Part shown: in pieces, positions 8,136 through 16,710 of the stretch
Layout: each line of letters opens with the position of its first letter
Position numbering within the stretch: the stretch's first letter is position 1
Assembly (NCBI GenBank): GCA_900539225.1
Contig: UQBO01000013.1
Coordinates: forward strand, 1-39,534
DNA: 39,534 nt
Reading direction: 5' to 3'
Origin: an uncultured Eubacteriales bacterium
GTDB lineage: Bacteria > Bacillota > Clostridia > Tissierellales > Peptoniphilaceae
Made by a program: the position numbers and the translations under genes
Notes under the pieces: model-generated
The model's input: only the letters and a program-made list of their open reading frames with translations
What the model was told of the DNA's origin: nothing
The model's database searches: none

Positions 8136-9608
8136 CTATTTACTAAAGAGTTCTGTAAACTTCTTAAAGACGTTTTTCTTTTCGTCTACTTTCTTTTCGT
8201 GGACTTCTTCTTTGACCTCTTCTTCCACTTTTTCTGTTTTTAGCACGAATTGCACGGATCTGGCGTTTTCATTTTTCTCTGAAGCGAATGACTTCACATA
8301 AGTGCTAGCGCTGTCATTCTTCACGAATTTGTCCTTAACTTCATTTTCTTCGCTCTTTATCTCGTCATATAGCTTCGTAAAGCCTGTTGTAATCTTGTCT
8401 GTAGCGACTAGGTAGTCTGAGAGGCTCTTCGTGAAGCTCGCCATGCCATTGGTCATACTAGAGTTTGCGCTTATTAGCTCACTTGCTTTTGCGCTCATGG
8501 CTGTTGCGCTGGCGTTTAGCGTTTTGCTTGACGTAGCCGCGGCGCTCACTCCGCCCACATACTCATTAAGTCCTGCATCAAAGGCCTTGTATGATTCTTT
8601 CAGCATGCCAATGGCTGCGGCCATGTTCTTGTCATTTTGCGCAAGTAAAGCGATTTTATCAAGACCATCTTCCACGCTCTTTGAAGCGGCCTTTAATTCA
8701 TCAGACTTCGCGTCAATGGCTTCAAGCCCAGCATCAAGTTTTGCTACGCCATCAAAAACTTCTACGCACTTCTCGATGTAGGCTCTGTTTGCGCCCTCAA
8801 GCTTATCATACGAAGCTTTTATATCTCTTGCGCCATTGGCAAGGGGTTTTGTATTTTTATTGATTTTGTAGCTCGCGTCCTTAAGTTTTTGGCTCGCGCT
8901 CTTCAAATCGTCTGCCTTTTCCTCAAGTCCAAGGCTTTCAAGGTCGATGTTTAGCTTTAAATCAAGACAATTGATGGAGAAGCCTTCGAATGAAAAGTCC
9001 TCTACGTCAGCGTTTATGCTTGCTTCAAGCCCTGTGTTTGGAAGAGCGATAAAGTTTATAAGCTTCATCTCGCCTTCATTTGCAAGAGAGGCCTTGTCTG
9101 AAGATATGTTCTTAAACTTCTTTGTGTCGAGCTTAGTCGAGACTTCAAGTGTGTATTTTTCAAAGAACTCCTTGTCCATGGCAGGGTTTTCTTTGATGCT
9201 AAGTTTGATCTCGGCCTCGCCTGACTTGCCCTTAATTTCTTTTGCGTTCATCTCTTTGCCATCGATGTAATATTTTACGCTAATTAGCCATGGAAGAGTC
9301 TTATCGTCCATGTCGCCTTGGTAGTAGAACCTATCTTTATCACTTGCAAATGTGATTTTATCCTCAGCCATCTTCACAGAAGCTTCTGAGTTTAAGGCCT
9401 TGACCTTAGTGTAGCGTCCATAGTCTTCCTTAGCGCCTTTACCAAAAATATTCACAATGCTAAGGCTATTGACCTCGCCATCGCTTCCTAAACTAGCGTA
9501 GACAACCTCTTCCTTCGCATTATCACTCGCTGCTAAGATGGGCGTCATCGCCATAAATATCATTACGAGGCACAAAACGCCCGCGAATAATCTTTTCTTT
9601 TTATCCAT
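8136..9608 (-). CDS. Secreted or membrane-attached partner of the MMPL transporter
   Basis: A 490-residue protein. The ATG at 9608 is preferred over the TTG at 9632 because AAAGGTGAT precedes it. A signal peptide (KKRLFAGVLC...ILAAS, cleavage near residue 28) is followed by a beta-rich domain of about 200 residues with conserved-looking motifs RFYYQGD, LPWLISVKYYIDG and GKSGEAEI. Then comes a helical region of about 200 residues rich in Ala, Lys, Asp and Ser, likely coiled coil, and a charged Lys/Glu tail. Genes with this N-terminal pattern commonly follow MMPL transporters next to TetR regulators in Clostridia (recalled, not searched). It starts 13 nt after the transporter stop, so it probably acts with it at the outer face of the membrane. 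Biochemical role unknown. Confidence 0.75.
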   Translation of the reverse strand: MDKKKRLFAGVLCLVMIFMAMTPILAASDNAKEEVVYASLGSDGEVNSLSIVNIFGKGAKEDYGRYTKVKALNSEASVKMAEDKITFASDKDRFYYQGDMDDKTLPWLISVKYYIDGKEMNAKEIKGKSGEAEIKLSIKENPAMDKEFFEKYTLEVSTKLDTKKFKNISSDKASLANEGEMKLINFIALPNTGLEASINADVEDFSFEGFSINCLDLKLNIDLESLGLEEKADDLKSASQKLKDASYKINKNTKPLANGARDIKASYDKLEGANRAYIEKCVEVFDGVAKLDAGLEAIDAKSDELKAASKSVEDGLDKIALLAQNDKNMAAAIGMLKESYKAFDAGLNEYVGGVSAAATSSKTLNASATAMSAKASELISANSSMTNGMASFTKSLSDYLVATDKITTGFTKLYDEIKSEENEVKDKFVKNDSASTYVKSFASEKNENARSVQFVLKTEKVEEEVKEEVHEKKVDEKKNVFKKFTELFSK

Positions 9609-9621
9609 AATATCACCTTTC

Positions 9622-11673
9622 TTAATTAACAAATTCTGTATTTTTCGTAGTTTTTTGAATAAGTCCGTCGAGACTATATAGTAGGCCCGGCAAAACGAAG
9701 AGCACTATGACTAGTGAAGCTGTCGTTCCTATCGCAAGCAGGTAGCCCAGCTGCGAGATCAGGCCGTGAGTAGAGAACTTTCCTAGCAAGATGCCGACAA
9801 CTATCATCGCGGTAGCTGATGTCAATATCGAAACGGCCGTCATTGACACTGTGTTAATGGCTGCATCCGCTTTGTTCAAGGACTTTCTCTCTTCAAGGTA
9901 TCTCTCGCTCAAAAGTATCGCGTAATCGACTGTCGCCCCAAGCTGTATCGATGAAATAATCAGGTAGGCGATGTAGAAGACGCTTGATGAGCGGTAGTAA
10001 GGCACCGACATGTTTATATATATAGCTGTCTCGATGGCTGCGACCAAGAGTATAGGTAAACTAAGAGACTTTTCTGTAAGCAACAAAACTATAAATACGG
10101 CGGCGATGGCTATGATATTAACGGTAGTCATGTCCGCTGTTACCGTGTTTTTAAGGTCATAAGTCGATACGCCTTCGCCAAGTAGGTAGTATTCGCCGTA
10201 GTACTTACTTATCGCGGCCTTGATATCGTCTATGAGCTTGTAAGTGTCTTCACCTTCGAAGTCCGCGTCGACCGAAACTATCATCCTAGTGTAATTATCA
10301 GAGTTGAGCTTCTTTAGGTCGCTCTCGTCCAAAAAGCTAGTCGGTATCGTCTCTCCAACCATGTCCACATAAGAGATAACGCTCTTAACCTTGCTCATGG
10401 ACCTCAAATCATCAGAAAGACGCCTTTCCTTTTCTAAGTTGCCGATAGGCAGCAAGATGGCGTAGTTATCTTCAGCGCCGAACTTTTCCTCGATGGCGAT
10501 ATTGTCCTGGCCGAGCTTAGTATCTGGGCCAAAGATGTGTGAAGTGCCGAAGTAGTATGAGTTTTTACCAGCCGCTAAAAAGCTTGGCACTATAAGTAGT
10601 AAGAAGACCACGATGTAGGCACTCTTGTGTTTAAAAACGTGGCGCGCGAAGCCGTCAAAGCTTGGAATGAAGCGTTTGTGGCTGGTCTTGTCGATGTACT
10701 TATCAAAGTGCAAAATAATGATGGGAGCAAGCGTAAATACAGTCAGAAGCGAGATGAATACGCCCTTTGCAAGCGCTAGACCAAGGTCTGGACCTATCTT
10801 AAATTGCATAAAGACAAGGGCCAAGAAACCGATGATGGTAGTCAGAGCCGACGAAAGTATCGACGAGAACGACACATCAAGCGCCTCAACCATTGCCATC
10901 TTCTTGTCATTCGTCTTGAGCTTTTCCTCTTTAAACCTGTGCATCACAAAGACAGTGTAGTCCATGGACACGGCGAGTAGAAGTATGTTGCCCGCGGCGT
11001 TTGTCACGAATGAAATCTCTCCGAAGATGATGTTCGTGCCCGCATTTATAAGTATGGCAGTCGCTAGTGAAAGCATGATGATGACGGGCTCGATCCACGC
11101 ATCAGTCGTTAAAATCAGTATAAGTATTGTAAATAGCACACCGATGATAGTTACGATGATGATCTCATTAACCGAGTTAGTCGTAGCGATGGCAGTATTT
11201 ACAGCAGAGCCAGTCATGGCCGCCTCTTCACCTATAATCTCTCTGATTGCCTCAGTAGATTCAATCGCCTTGTCCTCATCCACGGCAATGTTTATAAGCG
11301 CAGAGCCGTCCTTGTAGTAGCTATCTAGATGCTTTTGATCCATGAAGTCCATGGGCTTCATCACATCTTCGAAATCATTTAGCCAGCTTACAGTTTTGAC
11401 GCCATCCACCATTTTGATGGCGCTGATAGTATCCAAAACCTCGCTGACATCCTTCTTTGGAAGCATGACGCGCACGTTAAAGATGTACTCGTCAAACTCT
11501 TCCTTCATCTTGTCAATGGCGACAGACGAGTCGCTCTTTTCTGGCAAGTAGTCATTAATCTTGTAGTTAACCCGAATCTTCGGGTACGAAACTATTGAAA
11601 AGACTAGCAAAATCACAAAGATCGATACTATTAGTCTAGGCTTTTCAATAAGCTTTGCAAAAATCTTTTTCAC
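9622..11673 (-). CDS. MMPL/RND-family membrane transporter
   Basis: A 683-residue transporter with two similar halves, each with one membrane segment, a large extracytoplasmic loop and five more segments. The paired motifs SMDYTVFVMHRF and TVDYAILLSERY carry the membrane Asp-Tyr of the MMPL/SSD family, thought to relay protons. It starts at GTG 11673 with AAAGGGGAT upstream. It probably exports a lipid or hydrophobic compound, driven by the proton gradient; the substrate cannot be told. First gene of a two-gene minus-strand operon, divergent from the TetR gene at 11850, which is its likely repressor. Confidence 0.92.
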   Translation of the reverse strand: MKKIFAKLIEKPRLIVSIFVILLVFSIVSYPKIRVNYKINDYLPEKSDSSVAIDKMKEEFDEYIFNVRVMLPKKDVSEVLDTISAIKMVDGVKTVSWLNDFEDVMKPMDFMDQKHLDSYYKDGSALINIAVDEDKAIESTEAIREIIGEEAAMTGSAVNTAIATTNSVNEIIIVTIIGVLFTILILILTTDAWIEPVIIMLSLATAILINAGTNIIFGEISFVTNAAGNILLLAVSMDYTVFVMHRFKEEKLKTNDKKMAMVEALDVSFSSILSSALTTIIGFLALVFMQFKIGPDLGLALAKGVFISLLTVFTLAPIIILHFDKYIDKTSHKRFIPSFDGFARHVFKHKSAYIVVFLLLIVPSFLAAGKNSYYFGTSHIFGPDTKLGQDNIAIEEKFGAEDNYAILLPIGNLEKERRLSDDLRSMSKVKSVISYVDMVGETIPTSFLDESDLKKLNSDNYTRMIVSVDADFEGEDTYKLIDDIKAAISKYYGEYYLLGEGVSTYDLKNTVTADMTTVNIIAIAAVFIVLLLTEKSLSLPILLVAAIETAIYINMSVPYYRSSSVFYIAYLIISSIQLGATVDYAILLSERYLEERKSLNKADAAINTVSMTAVSILTSATAMIVVGILLGKFSTHGLISQLGYLLAIGTTASLVIVLFVLPGLLYSLDGLIQKTTKNTEFVN

Positions 11674-11776
11674 AAAATTATCCCCTTTCTTTAATCTAGT
11701 ACATATTATAGCCAGATATGAGCTAAGTTAAACTGGTCAATTTAAACGTTTTTGTGAGATATGGGACAAAATTATT

Positions 11777-11795
11777 ATATTTGATGGTCAAATAT
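11777..11795. promoter_or_regulatory. Perfect palindrome, likely TetR operator
   Basis: ATATTTGA and TCAAATAT flank TGG: a perfect 8-bp inverted repeat in the 176-nt gap between the divergent MMPL and TetR genes. The half sequence TGGTCAA recurs at 11729-11735. A TATAAT box at 11829-11834 lies just before the TetR gene. This is the arrangement expected of an autoregulating TetR repressor. Confidence 0.7.
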
Positions 11796-11849
11796 GTATT
11801 AAAAGCGCAGCTATTTTTATAAATCGGGTATAATATAAGTGGTGATACA

Positions 11850-12482
11850 ATGAAAAACGAAGAAATTTCGACTATGACCAAGAAAAAATTGGCAGAGTCA
11901 TTAAAAAAGTTAATGAAAAAGAAAAGCCTAAGCAAAATCACAATCTCAGATATAGTTAAGGACTGCGACGTCAACAGAAAGACCTTTTACTACCACTTTA
12001 TCGGCATCGAAGAGCTCTTCAAGTGGATGCTTGAGGAGGAGGCGGTTCACGTCGTGAAAAATTTCGACGTAAAGAAGGACCACAAAGAGGCGATACTCTT
12101 CGTCATGGACTACATAGAGAGCAATCAGGATATACTTAATTGCGCCTACGATTCGATCGGCAGAGAGGGGCTCAAGGACTTCTTCTACGACGATTTCTAC
12201 GAGGTCGTACTAAAAGTGATTGAAACGACAGAAGATGACATGGATATAGCCCTTGACCCAGACTTCAAGGACTTTCTGTGCAAGATGTATGCGGGCGCCA
12301 TCGCCAACATGATTATCGACTACTTTTACTCGAGAAAGCACGTTGACCACGAGAAGATCGCGAATTATATAGCGCTGATAGCGGCGTCGATAAAGAGTTC
12401 AATAGAGGAGTATAAGAGAAATGTATTTGATGTAGAGAAATATTTACAAAAAAAAGATGGAGTTAGGTTAAATGAAAAATAA
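11850..12482 (+). CDS. TetR/AcrR-family regulator, divergent to the MMPL operon
   Basis: A 210-residue regulator. The N-terminal helix-turn-helix is visible in ITISDIVKDCDVNRKTFYYHF (about residues 31-51), with the FYYHF signature of the family, followed by a mostly helical ligand/dimer domain. GGTGAT lies before the ATG. It likely represses the divergent MMPL operon through the palindrome at 11777-11795. The last bases overlap the start of a lipoprotein gene. The C-terminal pattern EEYKRNVFDVEKYL recurs in the gene remnant at 12990-13154. Confidence 0.88.
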   Translation: MKNEEISTMTKKKLAESLKKLMKKKSLSKITISDIVKDCDVNRKTFYYHFIGIEELFKWMLEEEAVHVVKNFDVKKDHKEAILFVMDYIESNQDILNCAYDSIGREGLKDFFYDDFYEVVLKVIETTEDDMDIALDPDFKDFLCKMYAGAIANMIIDYFYSRKHVDHEKIANYIALIAASIKSSIEEYKRNVFDVEKYLQKKDGVRLNEK

Positions 12483-12987
12483 AAACAGGAAAAATTTAAT
12501 AATAGTGACTTTAATGATAGGGTTGATATTTATAACTTCTTGTTCTAAAGAAAAAAATGTTAAAAGTGAAGAGTTTCATTTGTTTAAAGAAGAGATGTCA
12601 TCAAAAAAAATATGTGAGATTCAAATAAAATTTTTAAGACCATCCTTATATATTAATTTTGTTACATCTGAAAATTTTAAAATTAATGATGTAAAAAAAG
12701 TAATAGATAAATTAAAACCATTCATAAATACCAATCACATGGATGAAATTGCAAGCAAATATTGGGAAAAAGATACAAAAGTATCTACTGTATATATATC
12801 TTTTTATAATGGGAAAATAGATAAGAATGACACAAGAAAGAATCTCGTGTATAGTATATATACAGAGTATTATAAAACTCATGTTGTTGATGATAATCCT
12901 TTAAATATAGATGCTTATAGCACATGGTTTATAGAAGTTGATGGGAAAGAATATCAACTTGAGGATTACTTAGATGGAGATTATTAA
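12472..12987 (+). CDS. Putative lipoprotein of unknown function
   Basis: A 171-residue protein with a basic N-terminus, a hydrophobic segment and the lipobox ITSC (Cys at about residue 24), so it is probably a surface lipoprotein. The mature part is rich in Lys, Asn, Ile and Tyr, and I recognise no family. It is noticeably more AT-rich than the TetR gene it overlaps by 11 nt, which suggests it was acquired separately. Its ribosome site lies inside the end of the TetR gene (GGAGTTAGG). The coding frame is clean. Confidence 0.7.
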   Translation: MKNKNRKNLIIVTLMIGLIFITSCSKEKNVKSEEFHLFKEEMSSKKICEIQIKFLRPSLYINFVTSENFKINDVKKVIDKLKPFINTNHMDEIASKYWEKDTKVSTVYISFYNGKIDKNDTRKNLVYSIYTEYYKTHVVDDNPLNIDAYSTWFIEVDGKEYQLEDYLDGDY

Positions 12988-12989
12988 AA

Positions 12990-13154
12990 TTGGGATATTT
13001 TTATCTAAGAGTAGTAAGACATTTCTTGTCTGATAAATTTGATATTACAAAGCATAAGAATTACAAGCTGTTGGAAGATCATTATAAGAAAAACTTGTTT
13101 GATGTGGAAGAGTATTTAACAAATAGAGATAAGGTAAAGTTAAAATTAATTTAA
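12990..13154 (+). pseudogene. C-terminal remnant of a second TetR-family gene
   Basis: An open frame without its own start runs to the TAA at 13152. Its end reads HYKKNLFDVEEYLTNRDKVK, close to EYKRNVFDVEKYLQKKDGVR at the end of the intact TetR protein upstream; an earlier GYFYLR stretch matches DYFYSR there. The helix-turn-helix half is missing. It looks like the surviving 3' end of a duplicated regulator gene, cut by whatever brought the lipoprotein gene in. Confidence 0.7.
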
Positions 13155-13304
13155 AGAAAAATAAATATTAGATAATCTCACGCAGGAGAACGAGTTTAGA
13201 AATTAACAGTTTTCGTAGACGAGCAAGCGAAGGAAACACTTTTTGATGTGCAAATTTGATATAGAATATTTGTAGATCATAAATCTTAATTAATACAAAG
13301 AAAA
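13155..13304 (+). repeat. Decayed dispersed-repeat fragment
   Basis: No gene. GAGAACGAGTTT (near 13187) and GACGAGCAAGCGAAGGA (near 13219) are pieces shared with the palindromic repeat copies at 15124-15246 and 7679-7798, here in changed order and without matching arms. Confidence 0.45.
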
Positions 13305-13338
13305 AGGATAGAGAAAATAAAATCTCTATCCTATTTTT
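13305..13338 (+). terminator. Terminator sharing its stem with 8046
   Basis: AGGATAGAGA (13305-13314) and TCTCTATCCT (13323-13332) form a perfect 10-bp stem followed by ATTTTTAT. The same stem closes the other side of the transporter region at 8046-8086. Confidence 0.85.
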
Positions 13339-13398
13339 ATTGAAAGCTGATACAAGCTATGATATAATCAGTGTATACTTAATTAGGAGATGTATATA

Positions 13399-14673
13399 AT
13401 GACGCTTATAAAAAATTTATTAGATAAAGTAGGCGAGACAGAGCAAGCTAGTACGCAAAAGAAAAGTACAAAGGCTGAGGGCTATAAAAGGCCTATCATC
13501 TTCATTCCTGGCATTACCGGCAGCGAGCTATTTAGTATCGATGAAAAGTATGTGGATGATTTTGAGAGAAGCACTGGGATGATATCTAAGGACAAAGAGG
13601 GCTTTGCTAAGAGGATTTGGATACCACTTGTTAATGATGTAGGAGAGATTAATCAAGAGCTAAACATAAACAACGAGCTATACGGTCTTCAAGAGGGCGA
13701 CCTTAGAAACTCTAGGATCTTTGATAGGCACACAGGACCAGCTTCAGCAAATGCAGTGCTTTTAAACGCCTTGCTTCTAAAGTTTCCGGATAGACCCATC
13801 TACCAGTTCTCATACGATTGGAGAAAGACAAATACGCTTACTTGTAAAAAGCTTGACAGTTTTATCAATAGTATAAATCATGGGGGAAGAGTAAAGGTCG
13901 ACATCGTTGCACATAGCATGGGAGGCATAGTTAGCGCCCATTACTTTCGTGAGCACGATAAAAGAGTTGAAAAGTACGTTTCTCTTTGTACGCCTTACGA
14001 GGGAGCACCGCACGCCTATAATCAAATGAGCAGCGGAAGCATATTTGGCAATTATAAGGATATTGTCTTGGAGAAGCTATTTGGCATAGAAAAGTACGTT
14101 ATTTATGCTTATGATGGCCTTGTTGAGCTGTATCCAACAACGAAGATGCTTAAAGCGTATCCATATCAATGGGTGAAGGATAAGAAGACTTTTGAAAAAG
14201 TCGTATCGAAGAAGTACAAAAACTACGAAGACCTTATCACGCAGCTGCATGACTTGAACGCAGCAGAAGATATTAAGCCGAGCAAAGTTCAAAAAGAGAT
14301 AAAAAACTATCTTGGATTTACGCGATATGAAGAATTTTTAAGGAAAGCTAAAAACTATAGAAAGTACAAAAGCTTTTTACATAGCGTAAGCTTACTTAAT
14401 AGGCCAAAATCAATGTTTATAGTGGCAGATGGCACTCAAACACAAGTTTCTGGCTGCTATATAAAAGATGAGAACGACAAGATAATTACAAGAGAGCTAG
14501 TAACAAAAGAGGGCGACGGACTAGTGCCACTGTATTCAGCGTGTATGGGCTACAAGCTTGACGAGATGCCAAAAGAGCTTAGAAAGAAGTTTAAAGTGTT
14601 TAAGGGAACACACCCTGGTATGCTTATGGACCTTAGAGCGCTTGATAGCGTGTGTAAATTTTTAAAAGATTGA
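13399..14673 (+). CDS. LCAT-like alpha/beta-hydrolase (lipase/acyltransferase)
   Basis: A 424-residue protein of the lecithin:cholesterol acyltransferase-like hydrolase group. The N-terminal strand-loop is PIIFIPGITGSELF (oxyanion region), then FSYDWR. The nucleophile elbow is AHSMGG with Ser173, and likely partners are Asp373 in GDGLVP and His405 in GTHPG. No signal peptide is visible, so it should act in the cytoplasm or at the inner face of the membrane on lipid or ester substrates. The ATG at 13399 is preferred to the one at 13390, because AGGAGA (13385-13390) is then 8 nt upstream. It forms a single-gene unit between two terminators. Confidence 0.85.
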   Translation: MTLIKNLLDKVGETEQASTQKKSTKAEGYKRPIIFIPGITGSELFSIDEKYVDDFERSTGMISKDKEGFAKRIWIPLVNDVGEINQELNINNELYGLQEGDLRNSRIFDRHTGPASANAVLLNALLLKFPDRPIYQFSYDWRKTNTLTCKKLDSFINSINHGGRVKVDIVAHSMGGIVSAHYFREHDKRVEKYVSLCTPYEGAPHAYNQMSSGSIFGNYKDIVLEKLFGIEKYVIYAYDGLVELYPTTKMLKAYPYQWVKDKKTFEKVVSKKYKNYEDLITQLHDLNAAEDIKPSKVQKEIKNYLGFTRYEEFLRKAKNYRKYKSFLHSVSLLNRPKSMFIVADGTQTQVSGCYIKDENDKIITRELVTKEGDGLVPLYSACMGYKLDEMPKELRKKFKVFKGTHPGMLMDLRALDSVCKFLKD

Positions 14674-14679
14674 TGATAT

Positions 14680-14706
14680 AAAGTGGATAAGCTGTCCACT
14701 TTTTTT
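14680..14706 (+). terminator. Terminator of the hydrolase gene
   Basis: AAAGTGGA (14680-14687) pairs with TCCACTTT (14695-14702) and runs into seven T; it starts 7 nt after the stop codon. Confidence 0.92.
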
Positions 14707-14718
14707 ATCTATATAGAG

Positions 14719-14754
14719 TAAAAAACCCTCCTTACCATTTTAAGTAAAGAGGGT
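14719..14754 (-). terminator. Minus-strand terminator facing the hydrolase gene
   Basis: ACCCTC (14725-14730) and GAGGGT (14749-14754), extended by CTTAC/GTAA, form a stem that on the minus strand runs into TTTTTT. It could stop transcripts leaving the antiporter gene at 15245 after they cross the repeat cluster. Confidence 0.7.
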
Positions 14755-14851
14755 AGATATCATCTCTGTCCTTGTTTTATGTCTAGATCAATATATTTTC
14801 AAATAAAAACTTATAAAATCTCTTTAGCATTTGAGCTTATTGCCGCTGCAA

Positions 14852-15246
14852 CTAGAGTTCGCAGAGGAAAGGAGCTATCACAAACAGATTGAAGAACCCC
14901 GTCCATAAATGGACGAGAACCTTTGCGCTATGCTGAGATTGGCGTTTGAACCGATAAAAAAGATAATAAATTATAATGTCAATAAACTTAATCAAAGAAT
15001 TTTGCGAATAGAAGAAGAACCTAGCACATTAAAATGTACTAACACCTTTACGCTATGCTGGATAAGGCGCAGCGATTGAATCTAATCAATTTTCTTATAG
15101 TGTCAATGAACCGACACTATACAAGATTTTTTGGAGCAATTGGATGGATGAGACGAAGTGGAGCTTCGAGGCAAGCGGAATGTACAGACGTACCTGAGCA
15201 TTGCCGAGAAGAGAACGAGTTTCAGGCGCCAATTGAACAAAAAATT
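14852..15246 (+). repeat. Composite dispersed repeat I: two hairpin units plus a palindromic unit
   Basis: It begins near TTCGCAGAGG (about 14853). Two units of about 110-125 nt start GAAGAACC (14891 and 15014), each followed by a small hairpin (CGTCC-ATAAAT-GGACG at 14900-14915; a weaker ACAT-TAAA-ATGT one near 15030) and then A(A)CACC/GAACCTTT-CGCTATGCTG. The third unit (about 15124-15246) is the palindromic type: ATTTTTTG-GAG-CAATTGG on the left, CCAATTG-AA-CAAAAAAT on the right, with inner GTAC-agac-GTAC. The right end overlaps the stop codon of the antiporter gene. No gene is seen in 14674-15244. Confidence 0.8.
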
Positions 15247-16438
15247 ATTTATTTAAAAACTTCTTATATGTCAAGTCCATCATCGTCGCTCCAAGTGGCG
15301 CTGTAATCAGTATCGCAAGTGCTGCGACGGACAAAATTATCTTGCCGCTTTCAAGACCCATTGCGAGTGGCACGGAGCCTATCGCCGCCTGTACTGTGGC
15401 TTTTGGTAAGTAGCTAAAGACTGTGAATAGCTTTTCCTTTTTATTAAGCCCAGTGCCTGCGAGTGCAATCAAAACGCCGACTGTTCTAAAGGCAAGCGCT
15501 AGAAATATCATAACTATCGCCATTAGCCCAGCATCTAGGGTGTAGCGTATGTCGACTTCGGCGCCCACGAGCACAAATAGCATGACTTCGGCTGCTATCC
15601 AAAGTTTGGCAAACTTGGCTGATAGCCTTGCGGAGACGCTCTCCACACTTTTGATTCTGATGGTCATCGCCATGGTTACGACTGCTATAAGCGAGGAAAT
15701 TGCAAGTTTTTCCTTAAGAAGCCCCTCAATCGCAACGAGCAAAAAGCTTAGCGCCATGATGATGATGACTTTCATGCTGTTTCTAATTAGATGCTTTTTC
15801 GAGAATGATTTTTCAAAGACGAAGCTCGCCACTAGGCCAAAGACAGCGCCTATCGCTATGCCTAGTACTATGCTTATGGGGATATTGGCGAACTGACTTA
15901 GGTCTACGCCCTGACCCATGGCCATGCCTAAAAAGCTTGTGAATAGGACTATGACGAAGATGTCGTCCATGGATGCACCTGCCATGATCATCTGTGGGAT
16001 GGCTTTGTCTGTGCCGTAGCCCTCATCCATGAGCATGGACATGCGCGGAACAACGACTGCGGGCGAGACTGCGCTTAGGACGGCGCCCATAAGCAAGGCG
16101 TCAATGGTTGAGATTTTTAAAAGAATGGGTGCAAGAAGCGCATAGCCCAAAATTTCGAAGGATGCGGGCAGAAAGCTTAGTAGGAGGGCGGGTCTGCTTG
16201 CTTTTTTTAGATCTTTTAAATCGAGTGATAGCCCTGCCTTGATTAGTATGATGAGTAGGGCGATTTGCCTTAGCTCGGCTGAGATTGAGAGGATTTTCGG
16301 GTCGAGTAGATTTAGGACGAAGGGTCCCAAGACTATCCCTGTAAATAGCATGCCGACTATGCGTGGCAGCTTTAGACGTTTTGAAATTTCAGCCATGATT
16401 AGGCCTAATAATAGTATGAATGCCAATGATTGTATCAT
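15245..16438 (-). CDS. CPA-type cation/proton antiporter under fluoride control
   Basis: A 397-residue membrane protein with about 12 segments, of the monovalent cation:proton antiporter superfamily (KefB/NhaP-like fold). Typical parts are LPRIVGMLFTGIVLGPF (residues 24-40), ILIKAGLSLDL and GASMDDI, with the Asp-Asp pair at 158-159 in the position of the ion-binding acidic pair. The ATG at 16438 is chosen for AAAAAGGAG upstream; the open frame extends to 16603, but that part is the riboswitch leader. Fluoride riboswitches are known to control CrcB, CLC-F and CPA-type antiporter genes, so the protein probably helps the cell survive fluoride, by fluoride efflux or by exchange of protons or cations under fluoride stress. 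Transport specificity cannot be read from the sequence. Confidence 0.88.
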   Translation of the reverse strand: MIQSLAFILLLGLIMAEISKRLKLPRIVGMLFTGIVLGPFVLNLLDPKILSISAELRQIALLIILIKAGLSLDLKDLKKASRPALLLSFLPASFEILGYALLAPILLKISTIDALLMGAVLSAVSPAVVVPRMSMLMDEGYGTDKAIPQMIMAGASMDDIFVIVLFTSFLGMAMGQGVDLSQFANIPISIVLGIAIGAVFGLVASFVFEKSFSKKHLIRNSMKVIIIMALSFLLVAIEGLLKEKLAISSLIAVVTMAMTIRIKSVESVSARLSAKFAKLWIAAEVMLFVLVGAEVDIRYTLDAGLMAIVMIFLALAFRTVGVLIALAGTGLNKKEKLFTVFSYLPKATVQAAIGSVPLAMGLESGKIILSVAALAILITAPLGATMMDLTYKKFLNK

Positions 16439-16523
16439 AAAAAATCTCCTTTTTCTTTTGCGTTCATACGCGCCCTTGAGCTCGTTACACAAACTATATT
16501 TTATTATTACATGATTTGAAGCA

Positions 16524-16604
16524 TAAAAAAAGCTGGTGCCCCTGTAAAAACAGAAGTCATCAGCTAATAGCGGTTTCATTTCGTGGGAGAACTTCATTCC
16601 CATG
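16524..16604 (-). promoter_or_regulatory. Fluoride riboswitch (crcB motif) with overlapping terminator
   Basis: Reading the minus strand from 16604: a P1-like GGGAATGAAGTTCTCCCA (GGGA/TCCC), then AAACCGC, the small GCT-att-AGC stem and GCTGATGACTTCT. The loop GAAGT and the later ACTTC can form the pseudoknot seen in the known fluoride aptamer, where the same places read GAGGCC and GGCCUC. The 3' part of the aptamer (AGCTGATGACTTCTGT) also pairs with ACAGGGGCACCAGCT, and seven T follow (16524-16530). Without fluoride the terminator forms; fluoride would stabilise the aptamer and allow transcription of the antiporter gene. The pattern match is close in all conserved places. Confidence 0.93.
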
Positions 16605-16620
16605 TATTGATTATATATTT

Positions 16621-16649
16621 ATTTTAATTAATTTTATTGATTTTGTCAA
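16621..16649 (-). promoter_or_regulatory. Promoter of the fluoride riboswitch-antiporter unit
   Basis: On the minus strand TTGACA (16649-16644), 17 nt, then TAAAAT (16626-16621). The start would fall a few bases before the riboswitch. The surrounding AAAAGCACTTGACAAAATCAAT resembles the same region of the promoter at 17740-17712. Confidence 0.8.
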
Positions 16650-16710
16650 GTGCTTTTATAAAAAAGCTAAAATTTAAAAAGATATTATCTTAATAATTAT
16701 AATTTCTTAG

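Noticed and set aside
16439..16603. Extended N-terminus of the antiporter (start at 16603)
   Set aside because: That stretch is the fluoride riboswitch and leader; the ATG at 16438 has a good ribosome site and starts the first membrane segment.
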